Assembly (NCBI GenBank): GCA_029961685.1
Contig: JARWKL010000014.1
Span: 19,664,452 to 19,728,451 of the forward strand
Direction of reading: 5' to 3'
Origin: Aristolochia californica
Lineage: Eukaryota; Streptophyta; Magnoliopsida; Piperales; Aristolochiaceae
DNA: 64,000 nt
This document shows, one piece after another, positions 40,276 through 53,288 of this stretch (positions are counted from its first letter, which is position 1; every line of letters starts with the position of its first letter). The translations under genes were made by a program, and so were the position numbers. A model generated the notes under the pieces. That model was not told the origin of the DNA, made no database searches, and worked only from the letters and a program-made list of their open reading frames with translations.

Positions 40276-43200
40276 CTCAAGATAACGTGCGGTGGGATAT
40301 TTACCAAAGCCCAACAACCCACTTTTTGCCTATTTTACAGAAGGCGGACCTAAAAAATCTCAGATACGTTTTGGAATTATCTCTCTCAGCATTTGTGCAT
40401 TTCAATTTTGGATGTTCAATTTTTTTTTAAAACTTGAGTTTTTCTCTCTCACAGTTTTCTCGTAAACAAAAAGATAAGGCAAATATAAATCACAACAAAA
40501 TGGAAATTTTAGAGATTATGTATGAAAAAGAATTTGAAAACTATAATTAATGTGAGTGAAGAAAGTTATTTTCATGCACTAAAAATGAACACCAAAGTTT
40601 TGATATCCACGTTGGGGAAATTCCACTAGAACAACCCCAGATAGCTTGGTGGAAATTTTATACGAAAGAGATTCCTAATTGATCCTAACATGTTTTAAAT
40701 TTGGATGATAAGTATGCCAGAAACATGTTGAAGATGCAAATGAACTAATGATCCAAAAATTTAAAGGAGTAGAAAAAATAAAAATTCTCATGTTAACGTG
40801 TGGTGGGATATTTACCGAAGCCAAACAATCCACTGTTCCCTATTTTACAAAAAGCGAACCTGAAAAAAGATAGATACTTTTTGGAATTATCTCTCTTAGC
40901 ATTTGTGCATTTTCATTTTGGATGTTCAATTTTTTCTTTCAAACTTGAGCTTTTCTCTCTCCCAATTTTCTCGTAAACAAAAAGATAAGGCAAATATAGA
41001 TCACAACAAAATGAAAATTTTAGAGTTTATGTATGCAAAAGAATTTGAAAACTATAATAAATGTGAGTGAAGAAAATTATTTTCACGCACTAAAAATGAA
41101 CACCGAAGTTTTGTTATCCACGTTGGGGAAATTCCACTAGTACAACCCCAAATGGCTTGGTGGGCATTTTATAAGAAAGAGATTCCTAATTGATCCTTAC
41201 ATGTTTTAAATGTGGTGGATATGCATGCCAGAAACGTGTTGAAGGTGCAAATAACCTTATGATCTAAAAATTTCAAGGAGTAGAAAAAATTAAAATTCTC
41301 AAGTTAACATGCGGTGGGATATTTACTAGAGCTAAACAACCCACTTTTTGCCTATTTTAAAAAAAAGCGGACCAAAAAAATCCCAGATACTTTTTGGAAT
41401 TATCTCTCTTAGCATTTGTGCATTTCCATTTTGGATGTTCAATTTGTTTTTCAAAATTGAGTTGTTCACTCTCCTAGTTTTCTCGTAAACAATAAGAAAA
41501 GGCAAATATAGATCACAACAAAATGTAACTTTTAGAGTTCATGTATGCAAAAGAATTTGAAAACTATAAAAAATTTGTGTGAAAAAAGTAATTTCCAGGC
41601 ACTAAAAATGGACACAAAAATTTTGTTAGCCACGTTGTGGAAATTCCACTAATACTACCCCAGATAGCTTGGTGGAATTTTATAAAAAAGAGATTCCAAA
41701 TTGATCCTAACATGTTTTAACTGTGGTGGATATGCATGACAGAAACTTGTTGAAGATGCAAATGACCTAATGATCCAAAAATTTCAAGGAGTAGAAAATA
41801 TTCAAATTCTCAAGTAAACATGCGATGGGATATTTACCACAGCCAAGCAACCCACTTTTTGCCTATTTAACAAAAAGCGGACCTAAAAAATACCAGATAC
41901 TTTTTGGAATTATCTCTTTCAGCATTTATGCATTTCCATTTTGGATGTTCAAGTTTTTTGTTTTCAAACTAGAGTTTTTTCACTCTCCCAATTTTCTCGT
42001 AAACACAAAGATAAGGCAAATATAGATCACAAAAAAATGGAAATTTTAGAGTTTATGTATGCAAAAGAATTTGAAATTTGTAATAAATGTGAGTGAAGAA
42101 AGTTATTTTCACGGACTAAAAATGAACACCAAAGTTTTGTTATCCATGTTGGGGAAATTCCACTAGTACAACCACAGATAGCTTGGAGGAATTTTATTAG
42201 AAAGATATTCCTAATTGATCCTAACATGTTTTAAATGTGGGGGATATGCATGCGAGAAACATGTTGAAGATGCAGATGACCTAATGATCCAAAATTTTCG
42301 AGTAGAAAATATTAAAATTCTCAAGTTAACGTGTGGTGGGATATTTACCATAGCCAAACAACCGATTTTTTTCCTATTTTACAAAAACCGGACGTAAAAA
42401 ATCTCAGATACGTTTTGAAATTATCTCTCTCAATATTTGTGCATTTCAATTTTGGATGTTGAATTTTTTTTTTCAAACTTGAGTTTTTAACTGTCCCAAT
42501 TTTCTCGTAAACAAAAAGATAAGGCAAATATAGATCACAACAAAATGGAAATTTTAGATTTTATGCATGGAAAAAATTTTGAAAAATATAATAAATTTGA
42601 GTGAAGAAAGTTATTTTCATGCACTAAAAGCGAACACCAAACCTTTATTATCCACGTTAGGGAAATTCCACTAGTACAACCGCAAATAGGTTGGAGGAAA
42701 TTTTATAACAAAGATATTTCTAATTGATCCTAAAAAGTTTTAAATGTGGTGGATATGCTTGCTAGAAACATGTTGAAGATGCAAATGACCTAATGATCCA
42801 AAAATTTCAAGAAGTAGAAAAAATTAAAATTCTCAAGTTAACGTGCGGTGGGATATTTACCAGAGCCTAACAATCCACTTTTTGCCTATTTTACAAAAAG
42901 CGGACCTAAAAAACCACAAATACTTTCTGGAATTATCTCTCTCACCATTTGTGCATTTCCATTTTGATGTTCAATTTTTTTTTTCAAACTTGAGTTTTTC
43001 TCTCTCCCTGTTTTCTCGTAAACAAAAAATTAAGGCAAATATTGATCACAAAAAAATAGAAATTTTAGATTTTGTGGATGCCGAAGAATTTGAAAACTAT
43101 AATAAATGTGAGTGAAGAAAGTTATTTTCATGCACTAAAAAATAACACCACGGTTTTGTTCTCCACGTTGGGGAAATTCCACTAGTACAACCCCAGATTG

Positions 43201-45199
43201 CTTGGTGGGAATTTAATAAGAAAGAGATTCCTAATTGGTCCTAACATGTTTTAAATGTGGTAGATATGCATGCCGGAAACATGTTGAAGGCGCAAATGAC
43301 CGTATGATCTAAAAATTTCAAGGAGTAGAAAAAATTACAATTCTCAAGTTTACGTACGGTGGGATATTTAGCAAAGCCAAACTACCCACTTTTTGCCTCT
43401 TTTAAAAAAAGCGGACCTAAAAAATCCGAGATACTTTTTGGAATTATCTCTCTCAGCATTTGTGCATTTCCATTTTGGATGTTCAATTTTTTTTTTCAAA
43501 CATGAGTTTTTCACTATCCCAGTTTTCTCGTAAACAAAAAGATAAGGCAAATATAGATCACAACAAAATGGAAATTTTAGAGTTTATGTATGCAAAGAAT
43601 TCTAAAACAAAAATAAATGTGAGTGAAGAAAGTTTTTTTAACGCACTAAAAATGAACACCAAAGTTTTCTTATCCATGTTGGGGAAATTCTACTAGTACA
43701 ACCCAAGATAGCTTGGAGTGAATTTTATATGAAAGAGATTTCTAATTGATCCTAACATGTTTTAAATGTGGTGGATATGCATGCTAGAAATATGGTGAAG
43801 ACGCAAATGACCTAATGATCCAAAATTTTCTAGGAATAGAAAAAATTAAAATTTTCAAGTTAACGTGCGGTGGGATATTTACAAGAGCCAAGCAACCCAC
43901 TTTTTGACTATTTTACAAAAAGCGGAACAAAAAAATCCCCAATACTTTTTGGAATTATGTCTCTCAGTATTTGTGCATTTACATTTTGGTTGTTCAATTT
44001 TTTTTTTCAAACTTGAGTTTTTCAGTCTCCCAGTTTTCTCGTAAACAAAAACATAAGGCAAATATAGATCAAAACAAAATGGAAATTTTAGAGTTTATGT
44101 ATGCAAAAGAATTTGAAAACTATATTAAATGTGTGTGAAGAAAGTTATTTACACGCACTAAAAATGAACACCAAAGTTTTGTTATCCAAGTTGGGCAAAT
44201 TCCACAAGTACAACCTCAGATAGCTTGCTGGGAATTTTATAAGAATGATATTCCTAATTGATCCTAACAAGTTTTAAATGTGGTGGATATACATGCTAGA
44301 AACAAGTTGAAGATGCAAATGACCTAATGATTCAAAAATTTCAAGGAGTAGAAAAAATTAAAATGCTTGAGTTAACGAGCGGTGGGATATTTACCAGAGC
44401 CAAACAACCCACGTTTTTCCTATTTTACAAAAAGCGGACCTAAAAAATCACAAATACTCTTTGGAATTATCTCTCTCAGCATTTGTGCATTTCCATTTTG
44501 GATGTGTAATTTTTTTTTCAAACTTGAGTTTTTCACTCTCCTAGTTTTCTTGTAAACAAAAAAATAAAGGCAAATATTGATCACAAAAAAATAGAAATTT
44601 TAGATTTTATGGATGCAAAAGAATTTGAAAACTATAATAAATGTGAGAGAAGAAATTTATTTTCACGCACTAATAAATAACACCAAAGTTTTGTTATCCA
44701 TGTTGGGGAAATTCCACTAGTACAACCCCAGATTGCTTGTTGGGAATTTTATAAGAAAGAGATTCCTAATTGATCCGAACATGGTTTAAATGTGGTAGAT
44801 ATGCATGCCAGAAACATATTCAAAGTGCAAATGACTGTATGATCTAAAAATTTCAAGGAGTAGAAAAAATTAAAATTCTCAAGTTAACGTGCGGTCGGAT
44901 ATTTACCTGAGCCAAACAACCCACTTTTTTTCTATTTTACAAAAAGCGGACCTAAAAAATCCCAGAAGATTTTTGGAATTATCTCTCTAAGCATTTGTGC
45001 ATTTCCATTTTGGATGTTCAATTTTTTTTTTCAAACTTGAGTTTTTCACTCTCCCAGTTTTCTCGTAAACAAAAAGATAACGCAAATATAGATCACAACA
45101 AAATGGAAATTTTAGAGTTTATGTATGCAAAAGAATTCTAAAACAATAATAAATGTGAGTGAAGAAAGTTATTTTCACGCACTAAAAATGAACACCAAA

Positions 45200-45609
45200 G
45201 TTTTGTTATACACGTTGGGAATATTCCACTAGTACTACCCGAGATAGATTGGTGGGAATTTTTTATGAAAGAGAAAAAATTAAAATTCTTAAGTTAAGGT
45301 GCAGTGGGATATTTACTAGAGCCAAACAATCCACTTTTTGCCTATTCTACAAAAAACGGACCAAAAAAATCACAAATACATTTTCGAATTATCTCTCTCA
45401 GCACTAGAACATTTAAATTTTTGATGTTCAATTTTTTTTTTCAAACTTGAGTTTTTCACTCTCCTAGTTTTCTCGTAAACAAAATGATAAGGCAAATATA
45501 GATCACAACAAAATGGAAATTTTAGAGTTTAGGTATGGAAAAAAATTTGAAAACTATAATAAATTTGAGTGAAGAAAGTTATTTTCATGCACTAAAAATG
45601 AACACCAAT
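45200..45609. repeat. Shortened monomer (~410 bp)
   Basis: Landmark 'gttttgtta' at 45,200 recurs at 45,610. About 100 bp is missing at roughly 45,273, where 'gaaagag' joins 'aaaaaattaaaattc'; the short purine-rich word at the joint is consistent with microhomology deletion. Confidence 0.8.
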
Positions 45610-48600
45610 GTTTTGTTACCCACGTTTGGGAAATTCCACTAGTACAACCCCAGATAGCTTGATGGAATTTTATAAGAAAGATATTCCTAATTGATCCTAA
45701 CAAGTTTTAAATGTGGTGGATATGCATGCCAGAAACATGTTGAAGATGCAAATGACTTAATGATCCAAAATTTTCAAGGAGTAGAAAAAATTAAAATTCT
45801 CAAGTTAATGTGCGGTGGGATATTGACCTGAGCCAAACAACCCACTTTTTGCCTATTTGACAAAAAACGGACCATAAAAATCCCAAATACTTTTAGGAAT
45901 TATCTCTCTCAGCATTTGTGCATTTGAATTTTGGATGTTCAATTTTTTTTTTTCTAACTTGAGTTTTTCACTCCCCAAGTATTCTCGTAAACCACAAATT
46001 AAGGCAAATATTGATAACAAAAAATGGAAATTTTAAAGTTTATGGGTGCAAAAGAATTTGAAAACTATAATAAATGTGAGTGAAGAAAGTTATTTTCACG
46101 CACTAAAAATGAACACCAAAGTTTGTTATCCACATTGGGGAAATTCCACTAGTACAACCCCAAATAGCTTGGTGGGAATTTTATAAGGAAGAGATTCCTA
46201 ATTGATCCTAACATATTGTAAATGTGGTGGATATGATGCCTGAAACATCTTGAAGATGCAGATGACCTAATGTTCCAAAAATTTCGAGTAGAAAGAATTA
46301 AAATTCTCAAGTTAACGTGCGGTGGGATATTTACCAGAGCCCAACAACCCACTTTTAGCTTATTTTACAAAAAACAGACCTAAAAAATCACAGATACTTT
46401 TTGGAATTATCTCTCTTAGCATTTGTGCATTTCAATTTTTGATGTTCAATTTTTTTTTCAAACTTGAGTTTTTCGCTCTCCCAGTTTTCTCGTTAACAAA
46501 GAGATAAAGCAAATATAGATCACAACAAAATGGAAATTTTAGAGTTCATGTATGGAATTGAATTTGAAAATTATAATAAATGTGAGTGAACAAAGAAATC
46601 TTCACGCACTAAAAATGAACACCATTGTTTTGTTATCCTCGTTGGGGAAATTCCACTAGTACTACCCCAGATAGCTTTGTGGAATTTTATACGAAAGACA
46701 TTCCTATTGCATCCAAACTTATTTTAAATGTGGTGAATATACGTGCCAGAAACATGTTGAAGATGCATATGACCTAATGATCCAAATATTTCAAGGAGTA
46801 GAAAGACTTAAAATTCTCAACTTAACGTATGGTGGGATATTTACCAGTGCCAAACAACCCACTTTTTGCCTTTTTTTAAAAAAAGCGGACCAAAAAAATC
46901 CCAGATACTTTTTGGAATTATCTCTCTCAGCATTTTTGTATTTCCATTTTAGATGTTCAATTTTTTTTTTCAAACTTGAATTTTGTCACTCTCCCAGTTT
47001 TCTCGTAAACAAAAAGATAAGGCAAATATAGATCACAACAAAATGGAAATTTTAGAGTTTATGAATGCAAAACAACTTTGAAAACTATAATAAATGTGAG
47101 TGAAGAAATTTATTTTCACGCACTAAAAATGAACACCAAAGTTTTGTTATCCACGTTGGGGAAATTCCACAAGTATAACCACAAATAGCTTGGTGGAATT
47201 TTATATGAAAGTGATTCCTATTTGCTCCTAACATGTTTAAAACGTGGGGGATCTGCATGCCAGAAACATGTTGAAGATGCAGATGACCTAATGATCCAAA
47301 AATTTCGAGTAGAAAGATTTTAAATTCTCATGTTAACGTGCGGTGGGATATTTACTAGAGCCAAACAACCCACTTTTTCCCTATTTTACAAAAAGCTGAC
47401 CCAAAAAATCAATGATAATTTTTGGAATTATCTCTCTCAGCTTTTGTGCATTTCCATTTTGGATGTTCAATTTTTTTTTCAAACTTGAGTTTTTTCACTC
47501 TCCCAGTTTTCTCGTAAAAAAAAGATAAGGCAAATATAGATCACACCAAAATAGAAATTTCAGAGTTTATGTATGCATAAGAATTTCAAAACTAAAATCA
47601 ATGTGAGTGAAGAAAGTTATTTTCACGCACTAAAAATGAACACCAAAGTTTTGTTATCCATGTTGTGGAAATTCCACTAGTACAACCCCAGATAGCTTGG
47701 TGGAATTTTATAAAAAAGAGATTCTTTAATGATCCTAACATGTTTTAATTGTGGTCGATATGCATGCCAGAAACATGTTGAAGATGCAAATGACCTAATG
47801 ATCCAAAAATTTAAAGGAGTAGAAAAAATTAAAATTTTCAAGTTAACGTGCGGTGGGATATTTACGAGAGCCCAACAACCCACTTTTTGCTTATTTTACA
47901 AAAAACGGACCTAAAAAATCACAGATACTTTTTGGAATTATCTCTCTTAGCATTTGTGCATTTCGATTTTGGATGTTCAATTTTTTTTTTCAAACTTGAG
48001 TTTTTCTCTCTCCTAGTTTTCTCGTAAACAAAGAGATAAGGCAAATATAGATCACAAAAAAAAAGGAAATTTTAGAGTTTATGTATGGAATTGAATTTGA
48101 AAAGTATAATAAATGTGAGTGAAGAAAGTTATTTTCACGCACTAAAAATGAACACCAAAGTTTTGTTATCCACGTTGGGAAGATTCCACTAGTACAACCT
48201 CAGGTAGCTTGGTGGAATTTTATAAGAAAGAATTCCTAATTGATCCTAACATGTATTAAATGTGGTGGATATGCATGCCAAAAAAAATGTTGAAGACGCA
48301 AATGACTTAATGATCCAAAAATTTCAAGGAGTAGAAAAAATTAAAATTCTCAAGTTAACGTGCGGTGGGATATTTATCAAACCAAACAACCCACTTTTTC
48401 CCTATTTTACAAAAAGAGGACCTAAAAAATCACTGATACTTTTTGAAATTATCTCTCTCAGCATTTGTGCATTTCCATTTTGGATGTTCAATTTTTTTTT
48501 CAAACTTGAGTTTTTCGTTCTCCCAATTTTCTCGTAAACAAAAAGATAAGGCAAATATAGATCACAACAAAATGGAAATTTTAGAGTTTATGTATGCAAA

Positions 48601-48668
48601 AGAATTTGAAAACTATAATAAATGTGAGTGAAGAAAGTTATTTTCACGCACTAAAAATGAACACCAAA

Positions 48669-49042
48669 GTTTTGTTATCCACGTTGGGGAAACACCACTA
48701 GTATGACCCCAGATAGCTTGGTGGGAATTTTATAAGAAAGATATTCCTAATTGATCCTAACAATTTTTAAATGTGGTGGATATGCAAGCTAGAAACATGT
48801 TGAAGAAGCAAATAACCTAATGATCCATAAATTTCGAGTAGAAAAAATTACTATACTCAAGTCAATATTTTTTTCAAACTTGAGTTTTTCACTCTCCTAG
48901 TTTTCTCGTAAACAAAAAGATAAAGAAAATAAAGATCACAATAAAATGGAAATTTTAGAGATTAAGTTTGGAAAAAAATTTGTAAATTATAATAAATTTG
49001 AGTGAAGAAAGTTATTTTCACGCACTAAAAATGAACACCAAA
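48669..49042. repeat. Shortened monomer (~374 bp)
   Basis: Landmarks at 48,669 and 49,043 are 374 bp apart. About 136 bp is lost near 48,865, where 'ctcaagtcaa' runs directly into the T-run and 'caaacttgagtttttc'. Confidence 0.8.
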
Positions 49043-49996
49043 GTTTTGTTATGCCCGTTGGGGAAATTCCACTAGTACAACCCCAGATAGCATGGTGGGA
49101 ATTTTATAAGATAGAAATACCTAATTGATCCTAAAGAGTTTTCAATGTGGTGGATTTGCATGTTAGAAACATGTTGAAGATGCAAATGACCTAATGATCC
49201 AAAAATTTTGAGTAGAAAAAAATTAAAATTCTCAAGTTAACGTGCGGTGCGATAATTACCAAACCCAAACAACCCACTTTTTGCCTATTTTACAAAAAGC
49301 AGAACTAAAAAAACACAGAAACTTTTTGGAATTATCTCTCTCAGCATTTGTGCATTTGCATTTTGGAAGTTTAATTTTTTTTTTCAAACTTGAGTTTTTT
49401 CTCTCCCTGTTTTCTCGTAAACAAAAAGAAAAGGCAAATAAAGATCTCAACAAAATGGAAATTTTAGATTTTATGCAAGAAAAATAAATAGAAAACTATA
49501 ATAAATGTGAGTGTAGAAAGTTTATTTTCACGCACTAAAACTAAACACCAAAGTTTTGTTATTCACGTTGGGGAAATTCCACTCGTACAACCCCAGATAG
49601 CTTGGGGAATTTTATAGGAAAGAGATTTCTAAATTATCGTAACATGTTTTAAATGTGGTGGACATGCATGCCAAAAACATGTTAAAGACGCAAATGACCT
49701 AATGATCCAAAAATTTCAAGGAGTAGAAAAAATTAAAATTCTTAAGTTAACGAGCGGTGGTATTACAAGAGCCAAACAACCCACTTTTTCCCTATTTTAC
49801 AAAAATCTGACTTGAAAAATCCCATATACTTTTTGGAATTATCTCTCTCAGCATTTTTGCATTTCTATTTTGGATGTTCAATTTTTTTTTTCAAACTTGA
49901 GTTTTTCACTCTCCCAATTTCCGTATACAAAAAAATAAGGCAAATATAGATCACAACAAAATGGAAATTTTAGAGTTTATGTATGCAAAAGAATTT

Positions 49997-50040
49997 GTTA
50001 TCCATGTTTCTAGCTTGGTGGAATTTTATAAGAAATGAAC
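49997..50040. repeat. Patched satellite monomer
   Basis: About 40 bp of the unit ('gaaaactataataaatgtgag...') is replaced by a copy of a later part of the unit ('gttatccatg', 'agcttggtggaatttt', 'ataagaaa'). The unit's length stays 509 bp (landmarks at 49,553 and 50,062). The replacement resembles template switching. Confidence 0.75.
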
Positions 50041-51852
50041 GGACTAAAAATGAACACCAAAGTTTTGTTATCCATGTTGGGGAAATTCCACTAGTAAAAC
50101 CTGAGATAGCTTGGTGGAATTTTATAAGAAAGAGATTCCTAATTGATCCTAATTTGTTTTAAATATGGTGGATATTCATGCCAGAAACATGTTGAAGATG
50201 CAGATGACCTAATGATAAAAAAAATTCAAAGAGTAGAAAGAATTAAAATTCTCAAGTTAACGTGAGGTGGGATATTTACTAGAGCAAAACAACCCACTTT
50301 TTCCCTATTTTATTAAAAGTGGACCTCAAAAATAATAGATACATTTCGGAATTATCTCTCTCAGCATTTGTGCATTTCCATTTTGGATGTTCAATTTTTT
50401 TTTTCAAACTTGAGTTTTTTCTCTCTCCCAGTTTTCTTGTAAACAAAAAGATAAGGCAAATATAGATCACAAAAAATGGAAATTTTAGAATTTATGTATG
50501 CAAAAGAATTTGAAAACTATAATAAATGTGAGTGAAGAAAATTATTTTCACACACTAAAAATGAACACCAATGTTTTGTTATCCACGTTGGGGAAATTCC
50601 ACTAGTACAACCCTAGATAGCTTGGTCGAATTTTATAAGAAAGAGATTTCTAATTGATCCTAATATGTTTTAAATATGGTGGATATGCATGCCAAAAACA
50701 ATGTGAAGATGCAGATGACCTAATGATCCAAAAAATTTAAAGGAGTAGAAAGAATTAAAATTCTCAAGTTAACGTGCAGTGGGATATTTACCAGCGCAAA
50801 ACAACACACTTTTTCCCTATTTCACAAAAAGCGGACCTCAAAAATCACAAATACTTTTTGGAATTATCTCTCTCAGCATTTGTGCATTTCCATTTTGGAT
50901 GTTCAATTTTTTTTTCTAAACTTGACTTTTTTCTCTCTCCCTGTTTTCTCGTAAACAAAAAGGTAAGGCAAATATAGATCACAACAAAATGGAAAATTTA
51001 GAGTTTATGTATGCAAAAGAATTTGAAAACTATAATAAATGTGAGTGAAGAAAGTTATTTTCATGCACTAAAAATGAACAGCATAGTTTTGTTATCCGCG
51101 TTGGGGAAATTCCACTAGTACAACCCCAGATAGCTTGGTGGGAATTTTATAAGAAAGAGATTCCTAATTGGTCCTGACATGTTTTAAATGTGGTAGATAT
51201 GCATGCCAGAAACATATTGACGGTGAAAATGACCTTATGATCTAAAAATTTGATGGAGTAAAAAAAATTAAAATTCTCAAGTTAACGTGCGGTGGGATAT
51301 TTACCAGAGCAAAACAACCCACTTTTACAAAAACCGGACCTCAAAAATCGCAAATACTTTTTGGAATTATCTCTCTCAGCATTTGTACATTTCCATTTTG
51401 GATGTTCAATTTTTTTTTCTAAACTTGACTTTTTTTTCTCTCCCTGTTTTCTCGTAAACAAAAAGATAAGGCAAGTATAGATCACAACAAAATGGAAATT
51501 TTAGAGTTTATGTATGCAAAAGAATTTGAAAACTATAATAAATGTGAGTGAAGAAAGTTATTTTCACGCACAAAAAATGAACAACATACTTTTGTTATCC
51601 ACGTTGGGGAAAATCCACTAGTACAACCGCAGATAGCTTGGTGGGAATTTTATAAGAAAGAGATTCCTAATTGGTCCTAACACGTTTTAAATGTGGTAGA
51701 TATGCATGCCAGAAACATGTTGAAGGTGAAAATGACCTTGTGATCTAAAAATTTCAAGGAGTAAAAAAAATTAAAATTCTCAAGTTAACGTGCGGTGGGA
51801 TATTTACCGGAGCAAAATAACCCACTTTTTCCCTATTTTACAAAAAGCGGAC

Positions 51853-53275
51853 TGATGTAGAATTTTAGTTACATCGACTTTTATACCTCGCAAGCGTACG
51901 AATCGTTCATGTAATCTAGCAGTAAGCGAGGGTCATATCCACAGGGAGGATTGAATTTCGTGTATTCTTCAGTCAACTAGCCTAACCAAATATGATGAAT
52001 TAATATGAACTAAATACTAATTATATCCTAAATTATCAAGCAATAATTTAATTAACTACTTGCACAACAGGAAACGTCAACTCTGGATTTTACCGTGATT
52101 CGTGCCACTCTCGAGCGCCACGTAACTACGAATCCAGATTTCTCAATCCTTGCGTCTAGCCCCTCTCGGGCGCCTAGAGTTAAAGACAGAAATCGGATTA
52201 AAATACCAAAATCTAACCTCAATTATAATCTTACCCTAATTAACTAATTTAATCAAATATCAAGAAAACAAATCTCAAATAAACCTTAATTATCAAATCA
52301 GATTCAATTAACATTCAAAACCTAAGTTCAAACCATATAAAAAATCAAATTCAATAATGACGAATTACTCCCCTTCTTCCTCCTCTCGCTCGGGCAGCAA
52401 CTCGTTCTCACGGGTGCTGTGATTTCCGGAAATTGGTGGCGTCGGGTAGCAATAGTGAGTGGCCGGAGGTAGAGACGACGCCGGCGACGACGGTTAGAAG
52501 CCGACGGCCGAAGGTAATGTCCGGCGAAGAGCGAAACAGAGCTGACGTTCTCTAACCGGCTCTCTCGAGTCTCGGTTAGAGTCGGAATGGCTCCGGGACT
52601 GGTCGGAATATGTAAACGACGCCGGAGGATGGTCTGAAAACGGAAGTGGCGCCGGAGAAGCCGTCTCGGATCCCCTCCCGGCCTGGCGAGCAAAGAATGG
52701 CAGCGTCGAACTCGCCGCGACGGAGACTCTCTCGAGCTCTCCTCGGGTCTGTTCTCGGTTGCCTGATGGTGGTGGACGACGGTGGACGACGGTGGCGAAA
52801 GGTCTTGGCCGGTGAAAGGTCTTGGCCGGCGAACAGCGGTGGGGAACTCCTCTCGGGTCCTCCCCTGTTTCCGGTCAAAGTCCTCCCTTTTGGTCTCTAC
52901 TCCTCTTCTCTTTACGCTCTCTCGTCTTCACGCCCTTCTTCTTCTTTAAATATGATTTTCTTATTTTAAAACGATTTGCCCTAGAAATTACCTCCATTTC
53001 ACTAAGGGCATTTTGGTAAATATCTTCTTCTCCACCCAAATTCTCCTGAAATTCCATAATTGAATCTATAAAAAGCATTTCAGGAAGAAATAAGACTAAA
53101 AAATAATGAAATATAATTCAGGAGAGAGAAATATGCAATATCGACAGTGATTAATGCCAAATTCAATAAATGCTCATTTCATTTGAAAACCGATAAGTAA
53201 CTACCTATAATACAATTATAAAGGTTATTCTATTATAATTAACCTAGTTCTCATGTCAAAATATGGCATCTATCA
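51853..53275 (-). repeat. 3' LTR of the Athila-type element
   Basis: The 1,423-bp repeat follows the polypurine tract in element orientation. It is identical to the right LTR apart from 8 substitutions, 7 of them in the GC-rich segment at about 52,410-52,925, and a 17-bp tandem duplication at 52,801-52,834. Its outer end abuts the satellite at 51,852/51,853. Open frames inside it on both strands are present in both LTRs and look like chance frames in GC-rich DNA. Confidence 0.95.
52801..52834. repeat. 17-bp tandem duplication private to the 3' LTR
   Basis: Two consecutive 17-bp units starting GGTCTTGGCCGG lie here, differing by two or so bases. The 5' LTR has one unit. Because both LTRs are identical at insertion, this arose after integration or during reverse transcription. 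It is the only length difference between the LTRs. Confidence 0.85.
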
Positions 53276-53288
53276 CACCCCCAAACTT
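53276..53288 (-). other. Polypurine tract next to the 3' LTR
   Basis: In element orientation the sequence AAGTTTGGGGGTG directly precedes the TGATAG start of the 3' LTR. A G-rich purine run at this spot primes plus-strand DNA synthesis in LTR retrotransposons. It is short and contains a T triplet and one further T, so the functional core is probably the GGGGG part. Confidence 0.75.

Larger units (their letters stand above)
1..51852. repeat. Satellite DNA array, ~510-bp monomer, left arm
   Basis: The whole stretch is head-to-tail copies of one AT-rich unit. Equivalent landmarks (for example the 'gtgggatatttacc' motif or 'attcctaattgatcc') recur every 509-513 bp, e.g. at 27,265, 27,777 and 28,287. 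That gives about 100 copies, all in the same orientation. Each monomer carries a T8-T12 run, a purine-rich 'aaaaattaaaattctcaag' part, two copies of the palindrome AACATGTT about 35 bp apart, and a GCATGC core between them. Copies differ by scattered substitutions and small indels, and several are truncated or rearranged. Short open frames of 60-115 codons recur at the same monomer position on both strands and are a by-product of the repetition, not genes. No tRNA, rRNA or host coding sequence was seen. Whether the array is centromeric, pericentromeric or subtelomeric cannot be told from the sequence. Confidence 0.97.

Noticed and set aside
1..51852. Recurring 60-115-codon open frames, including a family of ~61 codons with a C-x2-C-G-G-x2-C pattern resembling a zinc knuckle.
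   Set aside because: They recur because the monomer recurs, most start at TTG or GTG rather than ATG, and the same DNA is open in several frames on both strands. Stops and frameshifts hit them freely, and the T-run length decides which frame joins. No sign of coding constraint.
52328..53078. GC-rich ORFs on both strands in the left LTR.
   Set aside because: They lie inside the LTR, overlap on opposite strands, and the longest right-LTR frame is split here by the 17-bp duplication; no recognisable domain.
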